Shown here in pieces: positions 1-10,260 of a DNA stretch of 64,000 bases. Numbering within the stretch: position 1 is the first letter of the stretch; each line of letters begins with the position of its first letter. Position numbers and translations under genes: made by a program. The DNA lies in NCBI RefSeq assembly GCF_958298935.1, contig NC_084932.1, positions 12,937,501-13,001,500 on the forward strand, read 5' to 3'. A model generated the notes under the pieces. That model searched no databases. It was not told the DNA's origin and was given only the letters and a program-made list of their open reading frames with translations. This DNA is from Phragmites australis. Taxonomy: Eukaryota > Streptophyta > Magnoliopsida > Poales > Poaceae.

Positions 1-720
1 GAGGCCAACGATGAGGCCTTCATACTCTGCCATGTTATTGGTTGCTCGAAAATGCAGCTGCACGACGTACCGGAGTTCTTCACCCGTTGGGGAGGTGAGA
101 ACCACTCCAGCCCCCGCGCCTTTCAGCGTGAGGGAACCGTCGAAGTGCACAACCCAGTACCCGGGCACACCGTGCCCGGGATACGCGGAAATCTCTTCTC
201 GGTCGATCTCGGGGACGGGCGTCCACTCCACCACAAAGTCAGAGAGCACCTAGCTTTTGATTGCCTGGCGACTGACGAAGTGCAGATCGAACTCCGCCAG
301 CTCCACCGCCCACTTGACGATGCACCCAGTGCCTTCTCGGTTCTGGAGGATTGGCCCCAGTGGACACGTGGTAACCACCGAGACCTTGTGCGCCTAGAAG
401 TAGTGGTGCAGCTTTCGGGAAGAGACGAGCACGGTATAGAGCAGCTTCTGGGCTTGGGGATATCTTGTCTTGGCGTCTCGGAGGACTTCACTGACGAAGT
501 ACACCGGTCGCTGTACACGGCAGGCTCGGACTGTAGCCTCACCCGAGGGCTTGTCACAGCCCCCGAGCTTAGCGGCGTGGTCGAGGCTGGCCGAGTGCTC
601 GGGCTCAACTCCCTGGTCGGGAGGAGCCAGGTGCTCGGGCTCGACTCCCTGGTCGGGAGGAGCCAGGTGCTCGGACTCGACTCCCTGCTCGGGAGGAGCC
701 ACGAGAACTGGAGATTGCTT
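1..720 (-). pseudogene. RNase H region of element G
   Basis: Reading leftward from about 500: [26 protein letters not shown], then RNase H sequence with HFDGSLTLKGAGAGVVL and ATNNMAEYEGL, which place the expected acidic residues. Two in-frame TAG codons break it: 394-396, directly after HHYF where Gln is usual, and 250-252. RNase H would remove the RNA strand after minus-strand synthesis. The frame runs off the window start, so the integrase is not visible. Confidence 0.75.
595..702. repeat. Three in-frame 36-bp tandem repeats within G pol
   Basis: Copies at 595-630, 631-666 and 667-702 differ at only a few bases. On the minus strand each encodes 12 residues close to [12 protein letters not shown]. 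The array sits between the RT thumb and the RNase H connection, where related elements normally have none. Confidence 0.9.
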
Positions 721-1000
721 GGGGGCGGCCGGGAGCTAGGACCCAGCACCTTGCCCTGAGCACTCATCACGCTCCACCACCAATACCATGCTCACGACCT
801 GAGGTGTGGCCGAGACATAGAGCAGTAAAGGCTCACCCTCGGAGGGGGCCAGCAGTACGAGCGGTGAAGTGAGGTACTTCTTCAAGTCATGAAAGGCGCG
901 CTTGGCCTCCGGTCTTCTTCAGGAGTTTGAAGATGGGGAGTCCTCGCTCCCCGAGCTTGGAGATAAAGCGCGCCAGGGCCGCCATGTAGCCAGCGAGGTG

Positions 1001-1821
1001 TTAAACTTCCTTGAGTCGAGCCGGGGGTTGCATCTGCTCGATGGCCCGAATCTTCTCTGGGTTGGCCTCGATTCCTCGGCTAGAGACCAAGAAACCAAGG
1101 AGCTTGCCCGCGGGCACCCTGAAGACACACTTCTCAGGGTTGAGCTTCAAGCGGGTAGTGCAGAGACTGTCGAAAGTCTCGGCCAGATCTTCCAGCAAGG
1201 TGGCGAGTCTCGGGATTTGACCACGAGATCCTCGATGTAAGCCCCGATGTTGCGGCCAACCTGCGAATCAAGGGTAATGCGCACAGCGCGCTGGAAAGAT
1301 GACCCAGCGTTGCGCAAACCAAATGGCATTAACACATAACAATAAGTCCCCACCGGAGTGGTAAAGGAAGTTTTTTCTTCGTCCTCTACGGCCATGCAAA
1401 TTTGGTGATAACCAGAGTTTGCATCTAAAAAACATAAAAGATCGCACCCCGCGGTTGCATCTACAATTTGATCTATGCGGGGTAAAGGAAAAGGATCTTT
1501 TGGGCAAGCCTTGTTTAAGTCGGTGTAGTCGACGCACATGCGGAGCTTGCCGTTGGCCTTTGGGATGATGAATGGATTTGCCAGCCACTCAGGGTGGAGG
1601 ACTTCTCAGATGAAGCCGGCGTCAAGGAACTTACTTACTTGCTCCTGGATGAACTCCTAGAGCTCGGGCGCCTGCCGCCGGACTTTCTGTCTCACCGGCC
1701 GTGCGTTCGAGCGCACAACAAGGTGGTGCTCAATCACCTCCCTAGGGATCCCAGGCATATCGGACGGCTGCCATGCAAACACGTCGATGTTAGCCCGTAG
1801 GAAGGCGACGAGCGCGCTTTC
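1001..1821 (-). pseudogene. Reverse transcriptase of element G, catalytic Asp lost
   Basis: The RT palm is clear: RMCVDYTDLNKACPKDPFPL, then motif A CFLDANSGYHQI with its Asp kept, then LMPFGLRNAGSSFQRA. The YxDD box reads AYIEDLVVKS: the first Asp of motif C is Glu, which should cripple polymerisation. In-frame stops lie at 1657-1659 and 1606-1608 (the latter where Arg is expected, CGA to TGA). A frameshift near 1200 moves the thumb region (LKLNPEKCVFRVPAGKLLGF) into another frame. The enzyme would copy element RNA in cytoplasmic particles. Confidence 0.85.
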
Positions 1822-2520
1822 CTATTTGCCGCCCAGGTCACCGCCGATTCGGATGACCTGGGAAGCGTCTTCGCCCACCACGACCTCCTTCATAGGAACG
1901 GAGGCGTCGGCGGCGAGTCGGGGTTTGGATGAAGCGGGTCCCAGGGCCCCTGGGTGTCCTTCGACCTTGGCCCGAGCAGAGACCAAGACCGAGTATAGCT
2001 GCTCAGCGCAGGAGACGGCGCTGCCAGTCTCAGCGGGCACGGAGATGGGGCCTGCTGGGCCTGGCATCTTAACCATGATGTATGCATAATGTGTAACCAA
2101 CATGAACCGAGCGAGCGCCGGGCGCCCGAGAATGGCGTTGTAGGGGAGGGGGACTTCCACGACATCAAAGATGACATTTTTCGTCCGGAAGTTGTCCCGG
2201 CTCCCGAATGTCACGGGCAACTCGACCTGCCCAAGGGGCAGGGTGTGCCCGGGTGTCACCCCGTAGAAGGGGAGCGACGGCTTTAGGCGCCTGGAAGGCA
2301 CCTGCAGCTTCTCGAAGGCCTCCCGGGAGAGGAGGTTTAGGCCTGCACCCCCATCGATCAGCACTCTGCTGACCTTTATGTTGCAGATGGTGGGGGACAC
2401 TACCAGGGGTAGTCGCCCCACGCCTATAGTACTCGCGGGATGGTCGGCCAGGCTGAACATGATCGGGAGTCCGACCACTTCAGATGCCTTGTGGCCTCCG
2501 TGCTCGGGGTCGCCGAGCAC
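1822..2520 (-). pseudogene. Aspartic protease region of element G
   Basis: This frame continues the gag-pol reading and holds the retropepsin-like active site RVLIDGGAGLNLLS, with DGG in place of DTG. That form is common in Tat-type gypsy elements, so by itself it is not a defect. Further on, LPYNAILGRPALARF is the typical ILGR(P) flap/C-terminal motif. The enzyme would cut the polyprotein during particle maturation. An in-frame TAG (plus-strand 1822-1824) separates it from RT, after which the same frame continues with RT N-terminal sequence. Confidence 0.8.
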
Positions 2521-4280
2521 ACCTCGCGCCGCATGGTCTTGACACAGCGGCGGGAGGAGGGCGTATACGTGCCTCCATCGATGAAGGCATTGGTGTGCTC
2601 AGGCTCCTGGAATCCGAGCTCTTGGTTTTTGGGGGCGGCTTTGTCGCCGTTGTCCCTTAGGCGCTCTTCGCGGTCTTTCTGGCGCCACTCGATGAGGCCT
2701 TTGGCTGAGCAGCACTCCATGAGGTCATGCCACTCGGTCTGGTGGATCTGGCACCACTTCCCCGGCTTGGGCCTTCCAGGAGCGGGGGCCCTCGCGGGAG
2801 CAGGAGCCCTCGCGGGAGCAGGAACCCTCGAGGGAGCCAGAGCCCTTGCGGGAGCGGGCCTTCTGTCGGCGGCCGGCCGGCCTACCGGCCGGCAGTCAGG
2901 CTCCTCGGTTGGCCTACGGGCAGGGCCCTGAGCCAGCACGACAGGGACAGCCTCGCACCTTCTTCTCTTTTTCTTTTCCTGCCTATCAAAGCGGGAAGGA
3001 CCTGGTTGATCGGTAGCGAGTTGCACAGGGCGCGGAACATGCCACGCCCAAGCCTCTACCACCTTGGCACACTTGTCGGCCAACGCGAAGAGTTCCACGG
3101 TGGTCTCGACTTTGTGCATGCCCAGCTTTTCGAGCTTTCTCTCGTCGCGGACACCCTGCCAGAACGCGATGATAATGGCGTGGGGGCTTATCCGTGGGAT
3201 GGTGTTGCGGACTTGGCTGAAGCACTGTATGAAGCGCCGAAGCGTCTCCCCCTCCTGTTGTTTTATGGCGTGGAGGTCGCACTCTAGGGTGGGGCACGTG
3301 AATGCCCTGAAAGTTTGCCACAAACTGGTGGCAGAGGTCATCCCAGGAGCCGATGGATCCTGGGAGTAAGTTCATAAGCCAAGAACGGGCAGAGCCCCTC
3401 AAGGCTACATGGAAATAATTGGCCATCACCTTTTCACTGCTGCCCGCCACTTGGACAGCGGTGGTGTAGATTTGGAGGAACTCGATGGGGTCGATGGACC
3501 CGTCGTACTTCTCCGGTAGTTTTGGCCGGAACTTCGTGGGCCAGTTGACCTGGCGGAGCTCGCTAGTGAAGGCGCGGCAGCATGTGCCGTACCCCGCTGC
3601 GCGGGCAGCGCCCTTGGGTGGTGAACCCCGACGGTCATGGGCCAGCATAGAGGAGGCTTGGTCCTCTTCCTTGGCCTCGTGCCGAGATTCCCGTTGGTGC
3701 TCGAGGGTAACACGCGCATTTTCGATGGCCCTCTGCTCGTTGAGATGCAAGCGGAGGTCTTGAGCTCCGGTAGTGGCCAGGGTGGTGGCACTCCGCTTGG
3801 AGGCCCCCCGGCTGGTTCGGCAGCCACTTGAGGATGGACCGGCCTTGGTTGCGCCGCGGTGGGAGGTAGCCCGGGAGCTTTCGGCTAACACCTGACGGTG
3901 AGCTGTGCCCACCAGAGCGGCCACCTCCTGGAGCCAGTGGCCTTCTGGGGTTTCCCCCGCCGCTTGGACTGGCGGGTGCCTGAGGAGAGCTTGCGCCGCA
4001 AGCAGCGCGCTCCCAGAACTGGCATCGCCGAAGGCGAGCCTGCGCCGTAACGGCGTTCGGCGTTGTCCAGACGTGGACCTCGCAGCAGGAGTTTCTGTCG
4101 CTTGCTGAGGGTTAGGCGGTCCGCTTGCAACGGCGGCGACGGCCCTGCTAGGCCCATCGCCATGGCCCCCATGAGAGGGGAGCGTCGTGCGGGCGGACCG
4201 TGGCTACTGCTGAGGAGCAGCAGCGACTGGGGCCTCCTGTGCGAGGGGCTCCATTTCTTCACTGGAGCTGGAGCCGGTGC
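2521..4280 (-). pseudogene. Gag of element G (frameshifted)
   Basis: The capsid-like protein would package element RNA into cytoplasmic particles. The core is recognisable on the minus strand around 3560-3310 (LPEKYDGSIDPIEFLQIY, then SARSWLMNLLPGSIGSWDD). It continues in another frame from about 3310 (ECDLHAIKQQEGETLRRF). A one-base frameshift near 3290-3320 therefore splits the retrotransposon gag domain. Downstream come a Pro/Ala-rich linker built from short repeats (minus strand of about 2781-2860) and a Cys/His cluster (KWCQIHQTEWHDLMEC) resembling the zinc motif of Tat-type gag proteins. The start is uncertain because the open frame runs up to the LTR boundary. Homologous to the gag of element W at 37.6-38.3 kb. 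Confidence 0.75.
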
Positions 4281-4650
4281 GTCGGAGACGATGTCCACCT
4301 GCCGGGGGGATAATTCTGAATCTGTTTTGCGGGTGAAATAAATGGGCATAAATGCGATGCAGGTGGAATGGAATGATCGGATGCAGAAGTAGTAAATGCA
4401 CAGGAGGTTTTTAGATAGGTTCGGGCCGCACTGAGCGTAATACCCTACTCCTGTGTGTATGCTATAAATGCTCTGAGAATGTCTCTCAGAGGTTCTGCTG
4501 GGTTACAAGAATATTTGACTAGCCTAGAGCTTCGGGCTCCTTGTTCTTCGGTGATCTGAGCTTCTGTGCTTGTTTTTTTTGCTTTTGTCTTCGACTCATC
4601 CTGGCTACTGTCCTCTAACTCGGCCTGTCTTCTCCCGGGAGCCCGCCCCG

Positions 4651-4661
4651 CCTTAAATACC
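4651..4661 (-). promoter_or_regulatory. TATA-like box in the G LTR
   Basis: The minus strand reads GTATTTAAGGC just upstream of a GC-rich stretch. It lies inside the LTR, in the orientation that would transcribe gag-pol leftward. This is a motif match only. Confidence 0.4.
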
Positions 4662-5143
4662 CACCGGGGCGGTGGCGTGCCCTGAAAGGGAGGGCGCGAG
4701 TTCCAAGGCACTATAAATGGAAAGCAACCATCATGGGCTGCTGCGCGAGGTGATGGGAAGGGTTGAAAATGCGCCCCCATCCGATCTTGTTCGTCATCAT
4801 GCCGTTCTTCAATGGGCACCGCGGGGAGGGCCCACCGGGCAGCCACTGAGCAGCCCGGCGTGCCCACTCAATCGTGTACACCTGACAGAGCAGGGTGGCA
4901 GGCGAGGCGCCTTGGGCTTGGCGATGTTATCCCGAGGCGCGCCAGATGTCCCGCGATGGGACCTGTGCATTAAATGTCCCCACGCACCCCTGCCATGCCG
5001 TGGTAGGGACTGACAGCAAGCGTGGAGGAGCAGTTGGAGGTGACAGGTCACGCGCCCTCTTAAATGCAGCATCGGGCCTTTCACTAGTTGGCACCTCACC
5101 GCTGGACCTCTGTGGGGGCCACCGGTGAAGGACTTCTTAGGCC

Positions 5144-5750
5144 CTCGGGGAACCGAGTGCTCGGGGGTCACTGTTCACAGCCCCAAGCACTGTCTCCCGG
5201 ATATGGCCTTTCTTGGTCCTCGGGGAACCGAGTGCTCGGGGGCCATTGTTCACGGCCCCGAGCACTCTCTCCCAAAATTGGCTGTTCGGGTTCTCAGGGA
5301 ACCGAGTGCTCGGGGCCACTGTTCCCGGCCCCGAGCACTCTCTCCCGGAACTGACTTCCCTTGGGTCCTCGGGGTACTCGGGTGCTCGGGGACCACTGTT
5401 CGCAGCCCCAAGCACCCCCTTCCCGGCACTTGGCTTTTCTGGTTGTCTGGGGACATTAGTGCCTGGGGGCCACTGTTTACAGCCCCGAGAACTCTCTTCC
5501 GGAACTGACTTCCCTTGGGTCCTCAGGGTACTCGGGTGCTCGGGGGCCACTGTTCGCAGCCCCGAGCACCCCCTTCCCGGCACTTGGCTTTTCTGGTTGT
5601 CGTGGGATATGAGTGCCCGAGGACCACTGTTCATAGCCCCGAGCACTCTCTTCCCGGCACTTGGTGTTCTCGGGTCATCGGGGAACTCGGGTACTTGGGG
5701 ACCACTGTTCATGGCCCCGAGCACCCTCTCCCGGGACTTAATCTTCTCGT
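5144..5750. repeat. Eight ~75-bp palindromic tandem repeats in the G LTR
   Basis: Units start near 5144, 5219, 5293, 5368, 5446, 5521, 5599 and 5677. Each carries a GTGCTCGGGG half and a CCCCGAGCAC half around a CACTGTTC core, so each unit can fold into a GC-rich hairpin. Both strands are open through the array, which explains the long open frames here that I do not call genes. Confidence 0.9.
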
Positions 5751-5844
5751 ACCTTGCGGAGGTGATCCCGTAGGAGAGCACCACATGGCAAACTACTGAT
5801 CTAGCCTTGGGACTCAGGGACCCCTGATTCCTGTGTCACCGACA

Positions 5845-7449
5845 GACGTCCTAAGAGAGGAAGAAGGAGGATGATTAGGGTTTCTAAAAATTATTTGGCC
5901 CTGAATCGATTTATATATAAATATGCTCCAAGTTTATCTAGTGATGTAAGTCTAACACAATAAAGTTTGCACCCTAGGTTTCAATCCTATGAACTACATA
6001 TGGCAGTACTAGAAAAAGTAAGTGCGGAAAGTAATCGGTGCAATAAATAGGTGAGGAATGTAAACGAGTTAGAGAGTGTAAACTCGGCATGACAATAATT
6101 GCCATGGTATCGGTGAATTTTTTCTCACCACTAGTCCATATTGGAGCCCCTCGCAAGTGTCGATGTCCCCAGTTAGATAACTCTGTGGATCTTGTCATTA
6201 GAGTTCCCCACACATCGGTTGGTCTTCTACTAGGCACACTCCTCTCGCTCACAACACTTCAAGCCACCCCACAAACTCGGTTGGAGGATCTCGCAAGATT
6301 TATCACCACCAAGCCATCTAGATATAGGAAAATACCAAGATTAATACGTGTGAATCACTCACTATATCCAACTCTAGGCTAATCACTTAGATATATGCAC
6401 ACTAAGTATAAATTAGCACTAAACATGACTTTAATCTTATGCTAATTGCCTTTATCTTCAATATCTTCACTTTGTTGGATAAGAGCTCTCAAATTTGTGT
6501 AACAACACTCCCTCTAGTTTCAACATACTTCGAATGGCTAGGTAGTGGAGTATTTATAGGCCAACTCCAAAAACTAGTCATTGAAGGAATCTGCTTAGAA
6601 ACTCCAATCATCGTGTGATATGGTGATCCCCAGCATATGTTAGAATGACATCACCGTATGATATGACAACCACTTTTCCAACAATCAAAATTAGACCATT
6701 GGAGCCTTCTCTGTACTCATTGTATCATACGGTGACCCATTGTATGATCCAGTGACTTGTCACACCATATGTTACGATGACTTGTCACATCGTATGTAAC
6801 GATGACTTGGTCTTCAAGTGGCACTGGTTGACAAACTCTCTGTCTCACAGTATGGTGCCTACCGTATGCTACAATGACACCGCCATATGATATGGCGACA
6901 TCATCATATGGTACAGTGACTCTAGAAAACTTTATTTCCTTCTATCTATCCATCACTGTATGTTACGATGACCCCAACGTATGACACAGTGACCTCACCA
7001 TATAATACAATGACATATTTTCAGGGGACTTATCCAATTCAATCCATTTCAAGTCCAAGTCTTTGTGGCTTCTCTTTCTTGATGTCTTGGGTCTTCCTAA
7101 CCTAAAGACACTATAACAAGCTACTAAACTCAAACCCTCTTCATAGTACAATCTGAAAAAAAATCTATCTACACAGGAGATGCTCTCAACACCATGATCA
7201 TTTGTCTAAATAATATATCATTGTATCTTTATGAGGCTCTTTTTTGACCTTGATGTTCATCCCAATGAGTTGTTTGGAACCATAAGTTCATCACATAACA
7301 TCCATAATACTAAACCTTGCATAAGGCAAACCATTTGAGTCCCATTGACTATGTTGATATTAGTGATTCAATGCTAATGTGGTAAACCATGTTAGTCCCA
7401 TTGATCATGTTAATTACATTGACTCAATGCTAGGGTCATTGATCTTTCA
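5845..7449 (-). repeat. 3' LTR of element Z (left copy)
   Basis: The right end, read on the minus strand, starts TGAAAGATCAATGACCC, directly after a polypurine tract. The sequence matches pieces of the right LTR over its whole length, for example 5860-6090 with 15570-15800, 6300-7000 with 23660-24300 and 7140-7449 with 24982-25195. The left end is cut by element G. Confidence 0.8.
6590..7015. repeat. Array of short palindromes (GTATGATAC type) in the Z LTR
   Basis: Many degenerate copies of a 15-20 bp motif centred on CGTATGATACGGTGAC (also CATATGTTACGATGAC) fill this stretch. The same array occurs in the other LTR at about 23985-24310. It lies in the LTR part upstream of transcription. Confidence 0.75.
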
Positions 7450-7466
7450 ATCTCCCTCTTTTTGAT
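7450..7466 (-). other. Polypurine tract of element Z
   Basis: The minus strand reads AAAAAGAGGGAGAT immediately before the LTR start TGAAAG. This is the expected position and composition for the plus-strand primer of a Copia element. Confidence 0.75.
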
Positions 7467-8080
7467 AATTGATGACAACACAACCAAATCAAGAGATAAG
7501 ACAAAAAGAATTAATTGCAATTATTTACTTAGATGAACAAAGCAAGAATTAAAAATACCAATTGAAAATACAAATATGAAATTATGCATATGCACTTGTT
7601 TACCTTATTGATATATATTTCTTTCATTTTCCCCTTTAATGTTCATGATGAATATAAGACCCCCGCTTAATTTATTGACCATTTCATCTCCCCTTGTGGT
7701 CCCAATCATGCAAGTGTTCATGATGCCAACTGAAGTGCACCTTAATTGCTTTGGTCTTAACAATTCTCTGCCTTGGGAATCAAACACCAAAAAAAGAAAA
7801 CATTAAATGCATAAGGGAGAGCTCCACAAATCATGATTCTTTGGATGTGTAAGGCATATTGATTAAAATTCATAAAGCCTCATAACATAGATTAAACTCT
7901 CCCTAAATTTTTGCATTCATATGGTGGAAAGCAAAGTATATGCACAATTGAACATTTAAGTAAAGTGAGGAAATTTAAGTTGTATTATGGAAGGTACCTA
8001 AAAAAATAGTTCAAGATGGAAGAATAGACCATTAATATCGAGACCGGTGCAAGAAAAGTGTCAATCACATCTTTGTGATC
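7467..8080. other. Non-coding 3' internal part of Z
   Basis: AT-rich sequence next to the polypurine tract. I see no open frame with recognisable content. It probably represents the untranslated 3' region of Z. Confidence 0.4.
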
Positions 8081-10260
8081 CCATGAATCAATCCTAACAT
8101 ATAGTTACTTCATATATGATAATCATTAAATATCCAACTTAAGCGTAATTAAACATCTTACAAAAGTGACCTCCGAAGGTCAAGATCCATATAAAATTGC
8201 AATGGAACTACACAGACTCTATCCTTCCCGATGACTCCACATGCAAATCGACATAGAAACACCTTAGAACGATCCATTCTCCATGAACTCTCCAATGTCT
8301 TATCCAACTAAGTTTGTTTGGTGATAGAAAGTGTGAGCACATGTCGTACTTAGCAAATTATGAGGAAATAATATGCATATGATGGTTTGAACAATAATAT
8401 GGTAATATACCTCTTTTGCATAAAGAGCATTTACTTTAAAACAATTGAAAAGCGAGTAAATAATTAATTGAATAACCATAAATAAAAAACCACCTTAAGA
8501 TTCCAACCATCTTGACTTAACCAACCTTCCAACACCTCAATCATGGTTCCCACCACCAAGGTTGAACATACTAACACTTCAATCATGGCTCCCACCACCG
8601 TGATTGACCAAACTAACAAAACTGTCAAGTTATAATCAAGTGAGGTTTTTCTTGCCACTCGTAATTGTGAGTACGGTTGATTAACTAATTTTACACGTTG
8701 TAAAGGTTGTATACTTTACCCATAAGTCATGATTACCTATTTTGCCTGTGTCTGTCAACACTTACACACTTTCGAGGTGTCCGGCTAGGAAATCAGCACA
8801 AAGCCTTTAGAAAGTACTTCTTAACACATGCATGTCTGCTATGGTTTCACTGGCACGGGAGTACACCCTCCACAGTGTCAGCCCCCTTCTGCGCCACATA
8901 GTTCTAGGAAGTACATCCTTCCATCCATGTACCACCAATTGGCCTACACTATGTTGAGAAACAACTAATTAATTAGCTAAGCCTATCCCATACCAGGCTT
9001 GTGGTTGTCATTTAACTTAGAAATATTGCTCTATAAACCAGTCCTTATATTTGAGCAAGATTATCATAAACCCAACTATACAACCTGTACCGATCTCATC
9101 CAAACCATTTGCTCAAATCCTAATTCCATGTGGCTAAAAACATTATGCCATCATCAGTTATCATAGTTTCATAAGATCATTATCATATTTAGTTGAGCCA
9201 TTATCATGATCACCATTCCAAAGCAAGGCTAAGTATGACTTACCCTTCCATCACCAAAACCAAAACCAAAACCAAAACCATGGCGATAAGAACGATAAAG
9301 GAAAACTAGGGTAAAGCCTAACTTAGGATTCTCGACAATATTATTAGCATGCATGTTTGTAAAGCAAAAGATTTTAAAAATTAGGATCAATATGGTCAAG
9401 AACACAACTTGCCTTCATAATACTTAGTTGGATGTTTGAAGTTTTAATCCTGAAGTCCTTTTAGCTCCTCCAAAATGTTGGCATCTACTCCCGTACATAA
9501 GCGGAAAGACAACAAATAAACATCAATATCGAAAAAGAACCAAATATCACACATCAAACATCATCATACGATAGATTAGGTTTTTCTAGAAATTTTACCA
9601 AAAGAACAAGTCAAATCGGAACTACGGTTGACAAGTTACGACTTCTAAAAGATTAAAACATGACAAAAAAATTAACTACAGGTGAAACTGTGTGATTAGG
9701 GATTTTTCTATAGTTTTTCAGAGAAATCTATGATTTTTTTAGGACTTTTCTTGAATATATTTGAAGTATTAAATGATATAAAGACATTAAATAGAATTAA
9801 TAAACATCCCTGAAACATTATTAGACATTATCAAAAATATTATGAAATTTATCCTAATTATTAGAATTTTTTTGTACTAAAAACTATAGTTATTGGATCA
9901 TAGATCCCATTTATGACCTCAGTGGAAACTTTTTAAAAGAGAAAACCAAATTAATGACTGGGTTGTTGAGTTGGTGACCACATGGGCAATTAAGCTGAGG
10001 TGGTAGCTGAGATGGCGTGCCAAATGGCGTTGACTAGGCAAATAAGATGAGGTGGCTATGATGGCATGGCAGCTGGCACGGTGGCTAACCTAATGCACAC
10101 TGGGCTGCCACGTTGGACTTAAGTGTCGAGGTAGCGCTAACACATAGTAAGAAGGCAAACAAGGCTCTCCATGTGTCAGTCTTGCATCGATGGTTGAATG
10201 TGTGGATGCAGGTAATTGAATTACTTGTGGGAGACACACACCTTTGTAAGAGCCCAAATT
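8080..10260 (-). repeat. Diverged chromovirus LTR remnant related to Y
   Basis: Sequence around 8700-9080 aligns by eye with the Y LTR at about 46850-47230. Shared landmarks in order are TTGTA-ACTTTACCCA, ACTTACACACTTTC.AGGTGT, GTACACCCTCCAC, AGGAAGTACATCC, CTTGTGGTTGT and ACCAGTCCTTA. Divergence is high and both ends are uncertain. It lies where Z pol should be. Confidence 0.5.
9253..9280. repeat. Short CCAAAA tandem repeat
   Basis: Four units of ACCAAA in a row within the LTR remnant. Too short to be telomere-like. Confidence 0.8.

Larger units (their letters stand above)
1..5844 (-). mobile_element. Ty3/gypsy Tat-like retrotransposon 'G', 3' part off window
   Basis: On the minus strand the order from right to left is LTR, gag, aspartic protease, reverse transcriptase, RNase H. 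That is the Ty3/gypsy order, and the integrase and 3' LTR should lie beyond the window start. The proline/alanine-rich gag tail and the IDGG-type protease suggest the Tat lineage (inference). The right LTR ends in ..CCGACA at 5844. The next bases (GACGT, 5845-5849) continue the left part of another LTR, so G was inserted near the end of Copia element Z. Several stops and frameshifts make it non-functional. Confidence 0.85.
4300..5844 (-). repeat. 5' LTR of element G
   Basis: On the minus strand this begins TGTCGGTGACACAGG, a start typical of grass Tat-like LTRs, and would end at 4300 (TG..CA on either strand), giving about 1.55 kb. The right end is firm because Z-LTR sequence resumes immediately. 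The left end is inferred from the TG at 4300 and the gag-side purine/serine-rich coding sequence beyond it. I could not confirm a primer-binding site. Confidence 0.65.

Noticed and set aside
52..759. 235-codon plus-strand open frame
   Set aside because: It is the complement of the RNase H/RT region of element G; the minus-strand reading has clear domains.
5144..5750. CRISPR-like regular repeats
   Set aside because: Repeats are directly adjacent without unique spacers and lie inside a plant LTR.
5137..5784. Long open frames on both strands
   Set aside because: By-products of the ~75-bp GC-rich tandem repeats, whose unit is stop-poor in several frames.
9253..9280. Telomere-like repeat
   Set aside because: The unit is CCAAAA, not the plant CCCTAAA, and only four copies exist.
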